From Synechococcus sp. ROS8604 (lineage in GTDB: Bacteria; Cyanobacteriota; Cyanobacteriia; PCC-6307; Cyanobiaceae), in NCBI RefSeq assembly GCF_014279655.1, contig NZ_CP047946.1, positions 124,001-188,000 of the forward strand: a stretch of DNA of 64,000 nucleotides, given 5' to 3'. The notes beneath the pieces were generated by a model. The model ran no database searches, was not told where the DNA came from, and saw only the letters and a program-made list of their open reading frames with translations. A program made the position numbers and the translations under genes. This document shows, piece by piece, positions 8,549 to 17,723 of the stretch; the first letter of the stretch is position 1, and each line of letters begins with the position of its first letter.

Positions 8549-9712
8549 GTGAATCAACTCTTGAGACGTCGCTTTTGGATGGCTAACGCCGTGCTCATTG
8601 GCTGTTGTGTTTTTGCTCCTGCAGGTGGTTTGGCAGCACCACGTGTTTTAAGAGTTGGTGTGGTGGAAGGGAGCCAGCCTTGCAGCTATCGCGAAGGTGG
8701 TGTTTGGAGGGGGCTGGCTGTCGACCTTTGGACGCAAGTTGCACAACGGGAGAACCTTCATTACAGGCTGATTCAGATGCCTTCCATCCAATCGATGTTG
8801 GATGCGACGCGCGTAAATGAACTAGATGTAGCCGTTGAGTGCATTAATCTAAGCCCTAATCGTCTTCGTGTGTATCAATTTAGCTTGCCTTTCCAGGAGG
8901 ATGGTCAGGCCTTCTTGGTTGCCAACGATCCTTTCAGTTTGAGTCGAGCCTTCCTGGCGGCGTTGCTTAGCCCTTCGTTGATGCGCATGGTTGCCCTTTT
9001 AATGTTGTTGTTGTTTGTGATGAGTGCACTGGTTTGGTGGGTTGAGGATTACTCAAGCTTGGCCAAGTGTGGTCGAAAAGGACCCTTGCATCGCTTTATC
9101 AAAGTCTTCACGATCATCCTCACGGGAGAAGGTGATGCGGAGATTGTAGATACATCTAGAGGCCGTGCTGTCTTAATGGCGGGTTACGTTGTACGCAATA
9201 TTTCTAGTGCTGTTTTGGTGGGGTTTTTAACGGTTGAACTGGTCCAGGAAGCGCAAGGTTTGGCGAGTCGTCGTTTGAGCTCTTTTGATGAACTATCAGC
9301 GATGCGCGTTGGTTATAAATCCGGAACGGTTAGCGAAGAATTATTGAAAGAGCTTGGTATGCAATTGGCTGATTCTTCGCCTTCGTCCAAACCTGGCCGT
9401 GTGCCGATTGATTCGATTCGCCAGTCCTTGGTTGCGGTCAAGGAGGGTCGGGTGAATGGGGTGCTGGCAGACGAGTTGCAGCTCCGTTATCTCAAGGCTC
9501 ATGCGGCTTCTTCCGAAATCATTCCTGTATTGGCGATGTCTGGGATTCGCCCAGAACTTCAAGGATTTGCTTTGTCACCCGATCTCGATCCTGAAACGGT
9601 GAAGCGCATTAACCTTGCGATCAGCCAGCTCAAGCGCAACGGCTTGGTGCAACAGCTTCGAAATGAAGCTCTTGCAGGACCTGGAGCTAAGAGCGATCTC
9701 TCAATGTTTTAA
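8549..9712 (+). CDS. Glutamate-receptor-like protein with ligand-binding halves around a pore-like domain
   Basis: The layout is that of a prokaryotic ionotropic glutamate receptor (GluR0 type): signal peptide ending GGLAAP, first half of a periplasmic binding domain, a membrane helix (LLMLLLFVMSALVWWVE), a pore-loop-like segment, a second helix (VVRNISSAVLVGFLTVEL), then the second binding half. Likely ligand contacts are the arginine in SPNRLRVYQ and the aspartate in VLADELQL. Where GluR0 has the potassium filter TVGYG, this protein reads ILTGEGD. It may be a channel with altered selectivity or a non-conducting sensor. GTG 8549 gives a charged n-region. ATG 8579 and TTG 8537 are alternatives. 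Confidence 0.8.
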   Translation: MNQLLRRRFWMANAVLIGCCVFAPAGGLAAPRVLRVGVVEGSQPCSYREGGVWRGLAVDLWTQVAQRENLHYRLIQMPSIQSMLDATRVNELDVAVECINLSPNRLRVYQFSLPFQEDGQAFLVANDPFSLSRAFLAALLSPSLMRMVALLMLLLFVMSALVWWVEDYSSLAKCGRKGPLHRFIKVFTIILTGEGDAEIVDTSRGRAVLMAGYVVRNISSAVLVGFLTVELVQEAQGLASRRLSSFDELSAMRVGYKSGTVSEELLKELGMQLADSSPSSKPGRVPIDSIRQSLVAVKEGRVNGVLADELQLRYLKAHAASSEIIPVLAMSGIRPELQGFALSPDLDPETVKRINLAISQLKRNGLVQQLRNEALAGPGAKSDLSMF

Positions 9713-9771
9713 AGCGAATTGAACCCCAATGCATTAGTTCAACAGCAGGCGATCGACGACATCACGCCATC

Positions 9772-10017
9772 TCAAACTTTCTGCTTGTTGTTGAACACCA
9801 ACGCTTGTTCTTTTGTGCTGAGTGCTGGCTGAACGATGCTCTGCAGGAGTCGGTCTAGTTCGTCTTGATCCAGGCGATCGTTGCCATTGCTATCCACTGG
9901 CATTAAATACAACAGCAAGCGTTCTTCTCCCTCTCGGAGGCGTTGCAGTCGTTGGATGAGTTGGTTGAATTCTGTGCAATCAATGCGTTCATCACCGTTG
10001 AGATCTATCGACGCCAT
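9772..10017 (-). CDS. Small EF-hand calcium-binding protein
   Basis: An 81-residue protein with two canonical EF-hand loops. DLNGDERIDCTEF starts at residue 5 and DSNGNDRLDQDEL near residue 42, and both have acidic residues at loop positions 1, 9 and 12. The protein begins almost directly at the first loop, so the usual entering helix is missing or the true start is non-standard. No signal peptide is seen. It starts 8 bases after the stop of the glycosyltransferase gene and is probably co-transcribed with it. A calcium-buffering or sensing role is inferred from the loops only. Confidence 0.8.
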   Translation of the reverse strand: MASIDLNGDERIDCTEFNQLIQRLQRLREGEERLLLYLMPVDSNGNDRLDQDELDRLLQSIVQPALSTKEQALVFNNKQKV

Positions 10018-10025
10018 TGTTGCCG

Positions 10026-11345
10026 TTAATTGATCGTTGATGGATGAGGTTCGGCGTTCCTCGGTTCGAGCACGTGCTCGATTGCCTCGGCTGTTTGAGA
10101 GAGGCCCTTCTCTTGTTGGATGAGCTTCTGCAGTTGGAGAGCACGCTTTTTGAAGCTTGAGCTAGTGGAGAGGATCTGCAAGCTTTCACTGAGAGACTCT
10201 GTTGTCACCGTTCTTGCTGAGAATGTGGCTGGACTGACGCCCAACTGCTCAAGGGTGTGGCCCCATGCGGGTTGATCGGCGAAGAAGGCCACCACAATGC
10301 TGGGGATCCCGCTGATCAATGTGGTGGCTGTTGTCCCAGCACCACCGTGGTGGATGGCTGCTTGCAACCGAGGGAAGAGCCACTGATGGGGACAGTGTTC
10401 GAGCACAAACACTGACTCCGGTAAGGAGCCTTTCGGCAAGACACGACCCCATCCCGGCGAGAGGATCAGTCTCTGATTGGTTTGGCATGCCGCGGTGATG
10501 ACGATCTCGGCAAGCCGTTCTGGATCTCTTGGGATCATGCTTCCAAAACCGGCATAAAACGGTGCTGGGCCTTGTTGCAGAAAGTCCCTCAGCTCTTTTG
10601 GGGGGTCATAGGACTGGGTTTCGTGGTTTTTGGAGAGGCAGAACCCCGTGACCTTGGCGTCAGAAGGCCAGTCAGAGGGGCGGGGGACAACGTGCTCGCT
10701 GAAGAGATGCAGAACCGTTGGCGATTGCAGCAAGGGAGGAGCATCCTCTCTGGCGGATGCTCCGTTCCAGGGCAGTTTGGGTAGTCCCAGCTTCTGACGA
10801 AAGGACTGAATCGTTTTGCTTTCCTGTCGCCATTTGAGGAGACGAATGGCTTCATAGCTGAGCTGGTTGAGTTTTCCCTTGATCCGATTGCGAAGTCCTT
10901 TCTCATTGCCAGAAAGGTTCTTTGGCCAGTTCAGAAAGGGGAACGTTGTTGTGCTGATTAAAGGAATGGGGCTAACCACGGCGAACCGACAGCCCTCCGC
11001 CTCGGCAAGGTGATAACCCCAGAGAGCCAATGGAGGAGTGATGAGTAGGTCGCAGCCATCGATTGCTGTGCGAGCCGTTTCCAACCATTGAGTGAGCAAA
11101 TTGTTCTGGATTAAGCGAACGGGCTTGCCCTCCATCAATTGAAGTCCGTCTTCTGAAGCCATAAGCTCATGGAAGTCTCCGGGAAGGGAGGTGAACCGCA
11201 TCCCGGCGTCTTCTGCGGCCTCTTGGAAGTTGGGGCTGCCGATGAGGTGCACCGTATGACCGCGCTCTTGAAGTTCCTTTAGAAGGGCTAGGTAGGGCTC
11301 GAGATCACCGCGTGAGCCAACGCTGATCAGATGGATGGATGCCAT
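10026..11345 (-). CDS. Glycosyltransferase, GT1/UGT-like family (YjiC type)
   Basis: A 439-residue protein with the two-domain GT-B layout. The N-terminus ISVGSRGDLEPYLALLKELQ matches the UDP-glucose:sterol/flavonoid transferase family. The donor-binding half contains FYAGFGSM, VLEHCPHQWLFPRL, AAIHHGGAGTT and the late segment FFADQPAWGHTLEQLGV. It would move a sugar from a nucleotide donor to a lipid or small acceptor, and the acceptor is unknown. The EF-hand gene follows directly downstream. Confidence 0.9.
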   Translation of the reverse strand: MASIHLISVGSRGDLEPYLALLKELQERGHTVHLIGSPNFQEAAEDAGMRFTSLPGDFHELMASEDGLQLMEGKPVRLIQNNLLTQWLETARTAIDGCDLLITPPLALWGYHLAEAEGCRFAVVSPIPLISTTTFPFLNWPKNLSGNEKGLRNRIKGKLNQLSYEAIRLLKWRQESKTIQSFRQKLGLPKLPWNGASAREDAPPLLQSPTVLHLFSEHVVPRPSDWPSDAKVTGFCLSKNHETQSYDPPKELRDFLQQGPAPFYAGFGSMIPRDPERLAEIVITAACQTNQRLILSPGWGRVLPKGSLPESVFVLEHCPHQWLFPRLQAAIHHGGAGTTATTLISGIPSIVVAFFADQPAWGHTLEQLGVSPATFSARTVTTESLSESLQILSTSSSFKKRALQLQKLIQQEKGLSQTAEAIEHVLEPRNAEPHPSTIN

Positions 11346-11740
11346 GGGTAACGACGTTTAGATCCAGTTATTGTGTGCAATTTCTGTGGGGTGTGCTGGT
11401 TTTTACTTTTAGAAATTTCTGAGATATTTGTTAGCGCTCCTGCCCCTTCATTGATTGCTACTGAGCAGCACGATTAAAGAAAATATTCTCTCCCTTGGTT
11501 CGGGGCTAGGACCGTCAGCATTCACCTTTGATCACGAGGAAATTCATTTCTGAATGGAGCAGCTTTCATCCTTGAGATGATCTGACACCACAGTCCATCT
11601 GCGTGGTCGGTCTCATCTCGCATTTTGTGAAGGTGTCCTTACGTCCGTCAGTCGACTGCCGTTACCCAGTCCATTGGGCAGCCCTGAGAAGAGTGGCTAA
11701 GAGTTGATTACCAACACCGCTTCATTGGAGGAAAGCGACT
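11346..11740. other. Divergent intergenic region
   Basis: About 395 bases separate the start of the glycosyltransferase gene (minus) from the start of the oxidoreductase gene (plus), so promoters for both should lie here. A GGAGGAAAG ribosome-binding site sits just before the GTG at 11741. No other feature was recognised. Confidence 0.5.
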
Positions 11741-14032
11741 GTGGACGCTGCCCAAGCCAAGAATGGGGATGTTGATGCAGACAACCTCAGACCTCCGCAA
11801 CCCAAGCGTGGTGGCGGATGGTCCGTGATCACAGGATGGGGACGGGCTTTATTGAGCAGAAGGGGCAAAAGGCTCTGGCGAACGTTGAATCACAAAAGTG
11901 CTTGTTTGTCTTGTGCTTGGGGGACTGGAGGTCAGAACGGTGGCTTTCGCGATGAGCTAGGGGAGCCGCTCCAGCGTTGTATCAAAAGTGTTGAGGCGAT
12001 CCAGTCCGAACTGCAGCCAGCTGTTCCTCGCCATGTTTTTGATCGCCTCAGCCTGGGTGAACTGCAGAACTTTGACTCAGCGTCCTGTGACCGACTTGGG
12101 CGCCTGGATCGCCCCTTGATTCATCGGGCGGGTCAGGATTTTTATGAACCGATTCAGTGGGACGAGGTTTACAAACGTCTGGCCGATGCTTTCCTGGCCT
12201 CCCCTCCCGAGCGAGTTGCCTCTTACAGCTCTGGACGATCCTCCAATGAAGCGGCTTATTTGCTCCAGTTGTTGATGCGGGCGCGAGGGTCGAATAACCT
12301 CGCGGACTGTTCCGATCTCTGCCATGCACCATCGAGTGTGGGACTCACTCGCGTTTTCGGCAGCGGCACCTCCAATGTGAGCTTGGAGAGTTTGCGTCAA
12401 GCCGATGGCGTCGTTTTGGTCGGCTCTAACGCCCCGGCGAATCACCCTCGCTTGATGAATGAGTTGATTCGCCTCCGCGATCGAGGGGGCACGGTGGTGG
12501 TGATCAATCCTGTGGTTGAAGGGGGTCTTCTCAAATTTGGCTCCCCTGCCTTCCCGATCCGTTCCCTATTGCTCGGGAGTGAGATCGCTTCTCTCTTCTT
12601 GCAACCGATTCCAGGATCGGATACGGCCGTTTTTCTTGGTTTTCAAAAGGCCTGGTTGGAAAGTGGCGCTATCGCATGGGAGTTTGTGAAGTCGCATAGC
12701 GACGGTTGGGAGGCCTTGCAAGAACAACTGATGTCAACCAGCTGGGAGTCGATCACCCAGTGCTGTGGCCTCAGTCGAGAAGAGTTGGAACACACCGCTG
12801 CCCGTTTGGCGAGTTGTCGTGCTGTGGTGTTCGCCTGGGCCATGGGGATCACGCATCACTCCAATGGAACGACCAATGTGCAGGCCATTGCTAACTCGGC
12901 TGTTTTAAGCGGAAATGTGGGCCGTCCTGGCACGGGAACAATGCCGATCCGTGGTCATTCCAACGTGCAGGGGTTTGGCTCGATGGGGGTGTCCATTCGC
13001 TTGCGCGAACCGATGCGACTGGCCCTCGAAGCATTACTGAAACGCCCCTTGAGCCGCACTCCCGGCTATCACGCCCGTGATCTGATCGAGGCTGCCGATC
13101 AGGGGCAGGTGGATGCATTGCTCTGTCTTGGCGGCAATCTGTATGGCGCCAATCCTGATAGCAATCAGGCTCGTCGCGCCCTTGGTCAGATTGACACGGT
13201 TGCCTATCTCGCGACCAAACCTAATCAGGGTCATTTTCATGGGCTTGGTGCTCGCCAGACCTTGCTCCTTCCCGTCTTTAACCGATTTGAGACGCCTCAC
13301 CGCACAACCGTGGAATCTGGTAATAACTGGGTCCGATTGAATGAGCCCGGAACCACTCACTTAAAGCGAGCGAATCTCACCAGCGAAGTGGGATTTTTGG
13401 CGGAGTTGGCAGATCGGATTTTTGGTGATGCTCCGATCCATTGGAGACGTCTTCAGGATCCAATTTATGTGCGTGAATTGATTGCTCGCACTGTTCCTGG
13501 TTATGAGGAGATGGCCGGCATTGATGTAACGAAGCGCGAATTTGAAGTCAGCGGCCGGGTGTTTCAGACGCCTTGCTTTGCGACGTCAACAGGTCGTGCC
13601 CAGCTCGCCCCAACGCTCCTACCCGATCTCAGGTTGCCCGATCCTGATCATTTTGGAGGGTTGGCGGATGGCGAGCGCGGCCTTGTCTTAAGTCTCATCA
13701 CAGCCCGTAGCCATGGCCAGCACAACACTGTTGTTTATCAATCAGGTGATCGTTATCGGGGCATGCCCCATCGGAAGACGCTGTTGATCAATTCTGAGGA
13801 TTTGCAGCGCCAAGGGCTCGAGGCTCATGAACGGGTCACGGTTCAGGGCGATGCGGGGCGCCTTGAACAGATCGAATTAATCCCAGGATCGATCCGGCCA
13901 GGTTGTGGACTGATGTTTTTCCCAGAAGCCAATGCGTTGATGCTTGGTGTGTCCGACCCGGCATGTGGCACGCCGGCCTTTAAGCGCGTGCCTGTTCTGG
14001 TGCGGGCTCCAGCATGGCCAACTGGAGTGTGA
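11741..14032 (+). CDS. FdhF/YdeP-family molybdopterin oxidoreductase
   Basis: At 763 residues the length fits the formate-dehydrogenase-alpha-like YdeP family. Seen in order are a short N-terminal CLSCAWGTGG stretch, DLCHAPSSVGLTRVFGSGT, VVLVGSNAPANHPRLMNEL, the cofactor-binding GNVGRPGTGTMPIRGHSNVQG and a C-terminal molydopterin dinucleotide-binding domain with SLITARSHGQHNT. The N-terminus lacks the four-cysteine 4Fe-4S motif of true formate dehydrogenases. It uses a GTG start behind a strong GGAGG site. Substrate and electron partner are unknown, and no fdhD or other subunit is adjacent. Confidence 0.88.
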   Translation: MDAAQAKNGDVDADNLRPPQPKRGGGWSVITGWGRALLSRRGKRLWRTLNHKSACLSCAWGTGGQNGGFRDELGEPLQRCIKSVEAIQSELQPAVPRHVFDRLSLGELQNFDSASCDRLGRLDRPLIHRAGQDFYEPIQWDEVYKRLADAFLASPPERVASYSSGRSSNEAAYLLQLLMRARGSNNLADCSDLCHAPSSVGLTRVFGSGTSNVSLESLRQADGVVLVGSNAPANHPRLMNELIRLRDRGGTVVVINPVVEGGLLKFGSPAFPIRSLLLGSEIASLFLQPIPGSDTAVFLGFQKAWLESGAIAWEFVKSHSDGWEALQEQLMSTSWESITQCCGLSREELEHTAARLASCRAVVFAWAMGITHHSNGTTNVQAIANSAVLSGNVGRPGTGTMPIRGHSNVQGFGSMGVSIRLREPMRLALEALLKRPLSRTPGYHARDLIEAADQGQVDALLCLGGNLYGANPDSNQARRALGQIDTVAYLATKPNQGHFHGLGARQTLLLPVFNRFETPHRTTVESGNNWVRLNEPGTTHLKRANLTSEVGFLAELADRIFGDAPIHWRRLQDPIYVRELIARTVPGYEEMAGIDVTKREFEVSGRVFQTPCFATSTGRAQLAPTLLPDLRLPDPDHFGGLADGERGLVLSLITARSHGQHNTVVYQSGDRYRGMPHRKTLLINSEDLQRQGLEAHERVTVQGDAGRLEQIELIPGSIRPGCGLMFFPEANALMLGVSDPACGTPAFKRVPVLVRAPAWPTGV

Positions 14033-14246
14033 TCAAACCTCTGTTGCCGCTGGCCTACAACAATCACTTCATCCCATGGGGTTTGGCTTTTGCATTGTCC
14101 AGAAGCGGGGTGACTACTAAACGGCTCCCTTGCTTTGGACGGTTAGAACAAGCTTTAGCAACACTCTCCCCTTGCTTTCAGGCGCCTTCAGGTGCCTAAA
14201 AGCTATCGGATTAAGGTTGTTTTGACTCGCTCGATGGGCGCGAACA

Positions 14247-15331
14247 ATGGCTGAAAGTGATTTTGATCCCTCAGTGGTGAAGGTCCCTGAGCCCGACTGG
14301 ATCGGTGATGTTCTTGGCTGCAGGATCAAGAATCTGCGTGTCAATCGTCTTGGTGATGGACGTGGACTTCAATCCACAGCATGGAGGCTTGGCCTTGAAG
14401 CCGAGCCGGCTGATGGATGTCCCGCAACGCTCATCCTCAAGAGCGAAACAGCGGATCCAATGTTCAACGAACTCAGTCGTTTGAACAATGCCTTTGAGCG
14501 TGAAGTTGGTGTGTATCAACATTGCACGCCGCGCTTGAAGGGCTATCAGCCCGCTGTGTATGCCAGCAGTGGGGAGGCTCCGGCTTGGTTGTTGATGGAG
14601 GATCTGTCACACCTGCTCGCAGGAGATCAAGTGGTTGGTCTGACCTATGAGCAAACGCTTTCGGAGGTGCGCAATATGGCAGCCATTCACGCGGAGTTCT
14701 GGATGGATTCTGCCTTGGAGCAACACAGCTGGCTCCCCCAACACGGCCTTTGGTTTGCATCACCAAAGCAGAGTGTTATCGAAGACTTTTTTGCGACTTA
14801 CGGTGTTCGTTTTGGTTCGGAAGTGACCGCTCTTTATGGCGCTGTTCTGGAACAAAGTGACGCAATCAATGCAGCATTGAATCAACGAAAATGGACCCTG
14901 ATTCATGGTGATTTAAGAGCCGATAATCTTTTGTTCGATGCCAACTTAGAGCCCCTAAATCGGTGATCCTTGATTGGTCATGGGCTGCCCGTGGCCATGC
15001 AGCCGTTGATGTGGCCTTTCTGGTGGGTGGCAGTACGCCAGTGGCCCAGAGATTCGGCCGTTACGTTGATTTTGTTCAGGCTTGGCATGCGGTACTCATT
15101 GCTAATGGCGTTGAGAATTACAGCTTGGATGATGCTTGGTACGACTGGCGTCTGGCTGCTTTGCGCTGCATGACTGCTGGCGATGCGATGCACGGCTTTG
15201 CTTCAAGCGATGCCGCCTCGACTCGCGTGGCGTTGTTTATGGACGATGCGATTCAGCGGCACGCTGCATTTGCCCTGGAATTGGAAGCGTGGCGCGCTTT
15301 GCCAGATGCTTCTGTTTTTGCTGCGCCCTGA
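14247..15331 (+). pseudogene. Phosphotransferase (APH/choline-kinase-like), interrupted by a frameshift
   Basis: Two overlapping frames make one kinase-like protein of about 360 residues. The first (14247-14966) holds the N-lobe, with a probable ATP-contacting lysine in LILKSETADP, and ends just after the catalytic motif LIHGDLRADNLLFD. The second (14963-15331) begins VILDWSWAARGHAAVD, which carries the metal-binding aspartate that normally follows about ten residues later. The shift (one extra base needed) lies between 14940 and 14963. A GTGA overlap could mimic coupled genes, but neither half alone would be a complete kinase. It may be a real mutation or a sequence error. Confidence 0.8.
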
Positions 15332-15524
15332 TCGGCGAAGTTGGATGGCATCGATCGATCATCAAGGCTGCATTTCGCGTCGCTTCCTCATCTCCTCCCC
15401 GTTGGGTGATGTGTGAGGAATGACAGCTGCGCGTTCAGCGCAGAAGGGGGGATGTTCACTCCGGGGCTTAGCTGATCCCTGCGATCACCTGAATCCATTC
15501 CACTCCATGCTCTGAGGCGAAGCT

Positions 15525-17659
15525 TCAGCCACCAGCCGTATCGGCTGGCTCCGATTGCCGCAGCGGTTGTGCTGGATTGGCATCGACTCCCTGATTGCTG
15601 CCGGCAGGTGTTGTGCCAGGAAGAATCTCGAAGTCCGGGCTGAACTGGACCAGCATGGAGCGCAAGTTGTTTGCCACAGCCCGGCTGCCATCCAGCTGCA
15701 TGACGCCTTCCTGAACCAGTTGATCGAAATCGGCGCTGCCGGTCATCAGGCGCTCGAGTTGCTCCCGCTCGATCGTGATCGTCAAATCGGGGGCCTTCCC
15801 GCTGTATCCCTCGATGCTGGTGAGGGCCTCGTTGCTGAGCTCAACGGCAAACCGCTCCCCGTTGTCCGGAGTGTTCAGATTGATGCGGAAGGCCTTGCCT
15901 GCGGTTTGTTCCGGATCCAGGCGGATCCCTAGGAAATCAAGCCATAACTGGGTGGACATGGCTTTGATCATGTCTGGACCAGAGGTTTTGGGACTGGAAC
16001 CCGAGGGGATGCCGGAGCGAAGCTCCAACGCCGCCGCAAGAAAGCTGTTGCGCACGCTTGGACTTTCTTTTTGGTAGCCGATCTGTTCGAAGGCATCAGC
16101 GAGCAGATCCTTGGCTGTGTTGTTGTTGGGCTGGGCATAGACCAGCTTGTCGAGAATTTCTGTCGCCAGAAGGTACTGCCCGGCCTTGATCAGGACCTTT
16201 GCTTTGGTGAGAATCGGTTTTACACCTCCCATCATTTCCACGTAAAGCGGGGCTGAATCAGACGGCGAAAGCGGCGTCAGTGTTGTGGGGTTGGCGTCCC
16301 AATACCCCAAATAGCGGTTGATCACGGCACGGCTGTTGTGTTCTTCAGAGCCGTGATAGCTGTGAGCTGCCCACTGCTGTTTCAGGCTCTCAGGAAGGGT
16401 GTAAACATTGTGGATCTCATTAATCGTCACGAATTTGTTGGCGTGATGAAGCACGTTGTTGTTGAGATGGGCGTAAGCATCACGCTGGGCCCGCATCACT
16501 TCCTGAATTCGTGCATTGCCCCAACGTGGCCAGCTATGGGAGGCAAACATCACATCGGCCCTACTGCCATAACGAAACAGAGCCTCATTGATTTTTTTGC
16601 TTTACTCCAGTGGGTCGCGGATCAAGGCTCCTCGCAGGGTGTAGATGTTGTGGATGGTTCCGGTGATGTTCTCTGCGGCCCAGAACGTTTTGAACTGCGG
16701 GAACCAGGTGTTCATTTCCGCTGGGGCTTCGGTGCCAGGGGTGTTCTGGCACTCCATCTCAATCCCGTCGATGGTGATCTTTTCGATCGGCTTGCTGATG
16801 ATTCGGGAAGGTGGAATTAAACCGGTGGTTCCAGCAGCGGTATTTTTGCCAATGGATTGATCCACATGTCCGAAGGGGCTGCGTGATAACAAAACGCCGT
16901 ACTGATAAAAAAGACGGCGGTTCATCGCATTGCCGGCGTAGACGTTTTCGCTGACGGCGTGATCCATGAATCCCACCGGAGCAATCACTGGCACCTTGCC
17001 TCTACTCACATCTGCTTCGTCGACCACACCGCGGATGCCGCCGAAGTGATCGGCATGGGAATGGGAGATCACCACAGCAGTGACAGGCCGTTCGCCTAAC
17101 TGATCATTGATGAAGTCGAGAGCAGCGCGGGCGGTTTCCTTGGCCGTAAGCGGGTCAAAGACGATCCAGCCCCGATCCCCCTTAATGAAAGAGATATTGG
17201 CTAGGTCGTAGCCCCGCACTTGATAGATGCGATCCGGAACAACTTCATACAGGCCATAGGCCATGTTCAGCACGGCTTGTCGTTGCAGGGAGGGGTGAAT
17301 GCTTTCGAAGTCCTCTCCGTTGAGCAGCCATTGGTAGCTCTCCATATCCCAGACGACGGTTCCGTCCTCTTTAAGGATTTGTTTGTAGGGGGGTACTGCA
17401 ATCAATCCTTTTTTGCTTCGTCGAAATCGCGGGTGTCATCAAAAGGAAGGTCACCTTTGTTCTTCAGCCAGAGCTCGACGGTTGCCGCACTAGGCCCCTT
17501 GCCCTTCGGATGAAAATGCTGTCCGTGGGCTGCACCTGGATCGGAAAGAACAGCTCCTCCGCCAGCGGCCAGCGCCGTAGCGGGAAGGCTCAAGAGCGGA
17601 ATGAGTGCACTCGCTCCAGCAATCAGCAAGTTGGTTGTCAAAGCCATGATTGCGAGCAA
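15525..17659 (-). pseudogene. Alkyl sulfatase (BDS1/SdsA1-like metallo-beta-lactamase), broken twice
   Basis: Three consecutive pieces form one secreted alkyl sulfatase. Residues from 17659 carry a signal peptide ending ATALAAGGG. The zinc site HSHADHFGG and the NTPGTEAPAEMN segment lie in 16602-17405. The dimerisation and C-terminal SCP2-like domains lie in 15525-16553. Break one is a -1 frameshift at 17402-17415 on a run of six A (coding strand), inside DEAKKGLIA. Break two is an in-frame TAA at 16602-16604, between RDPLE and SKKINEALFRYG. The enzyme hydrolyses sulfate esters such as dodecyl sulfate. As it stands, no complete enzyme can be made. Confidence 0.88.
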
Positions 17660-17723
17660 GCTTGAAAGGTACTAAGTGCTTTTTAGGGGATTCAGTTCAC
17701 GTTTGCTGCTCCATCTTTGTTTG

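Noticed and set aside
14179-14199. Hairpin AGGCGCC/GGTGCCT after the molybdopterin oxidoreductase
   Set aside because: It contains a wobble pair and no T run follows, so terminator status is not supported.
15427-15443. Hairpin CTGCGC/GCGCAG after the phosphotransferase as terminator
   Set aside because: The stem is short and is followed by purines with no T run on either strand.
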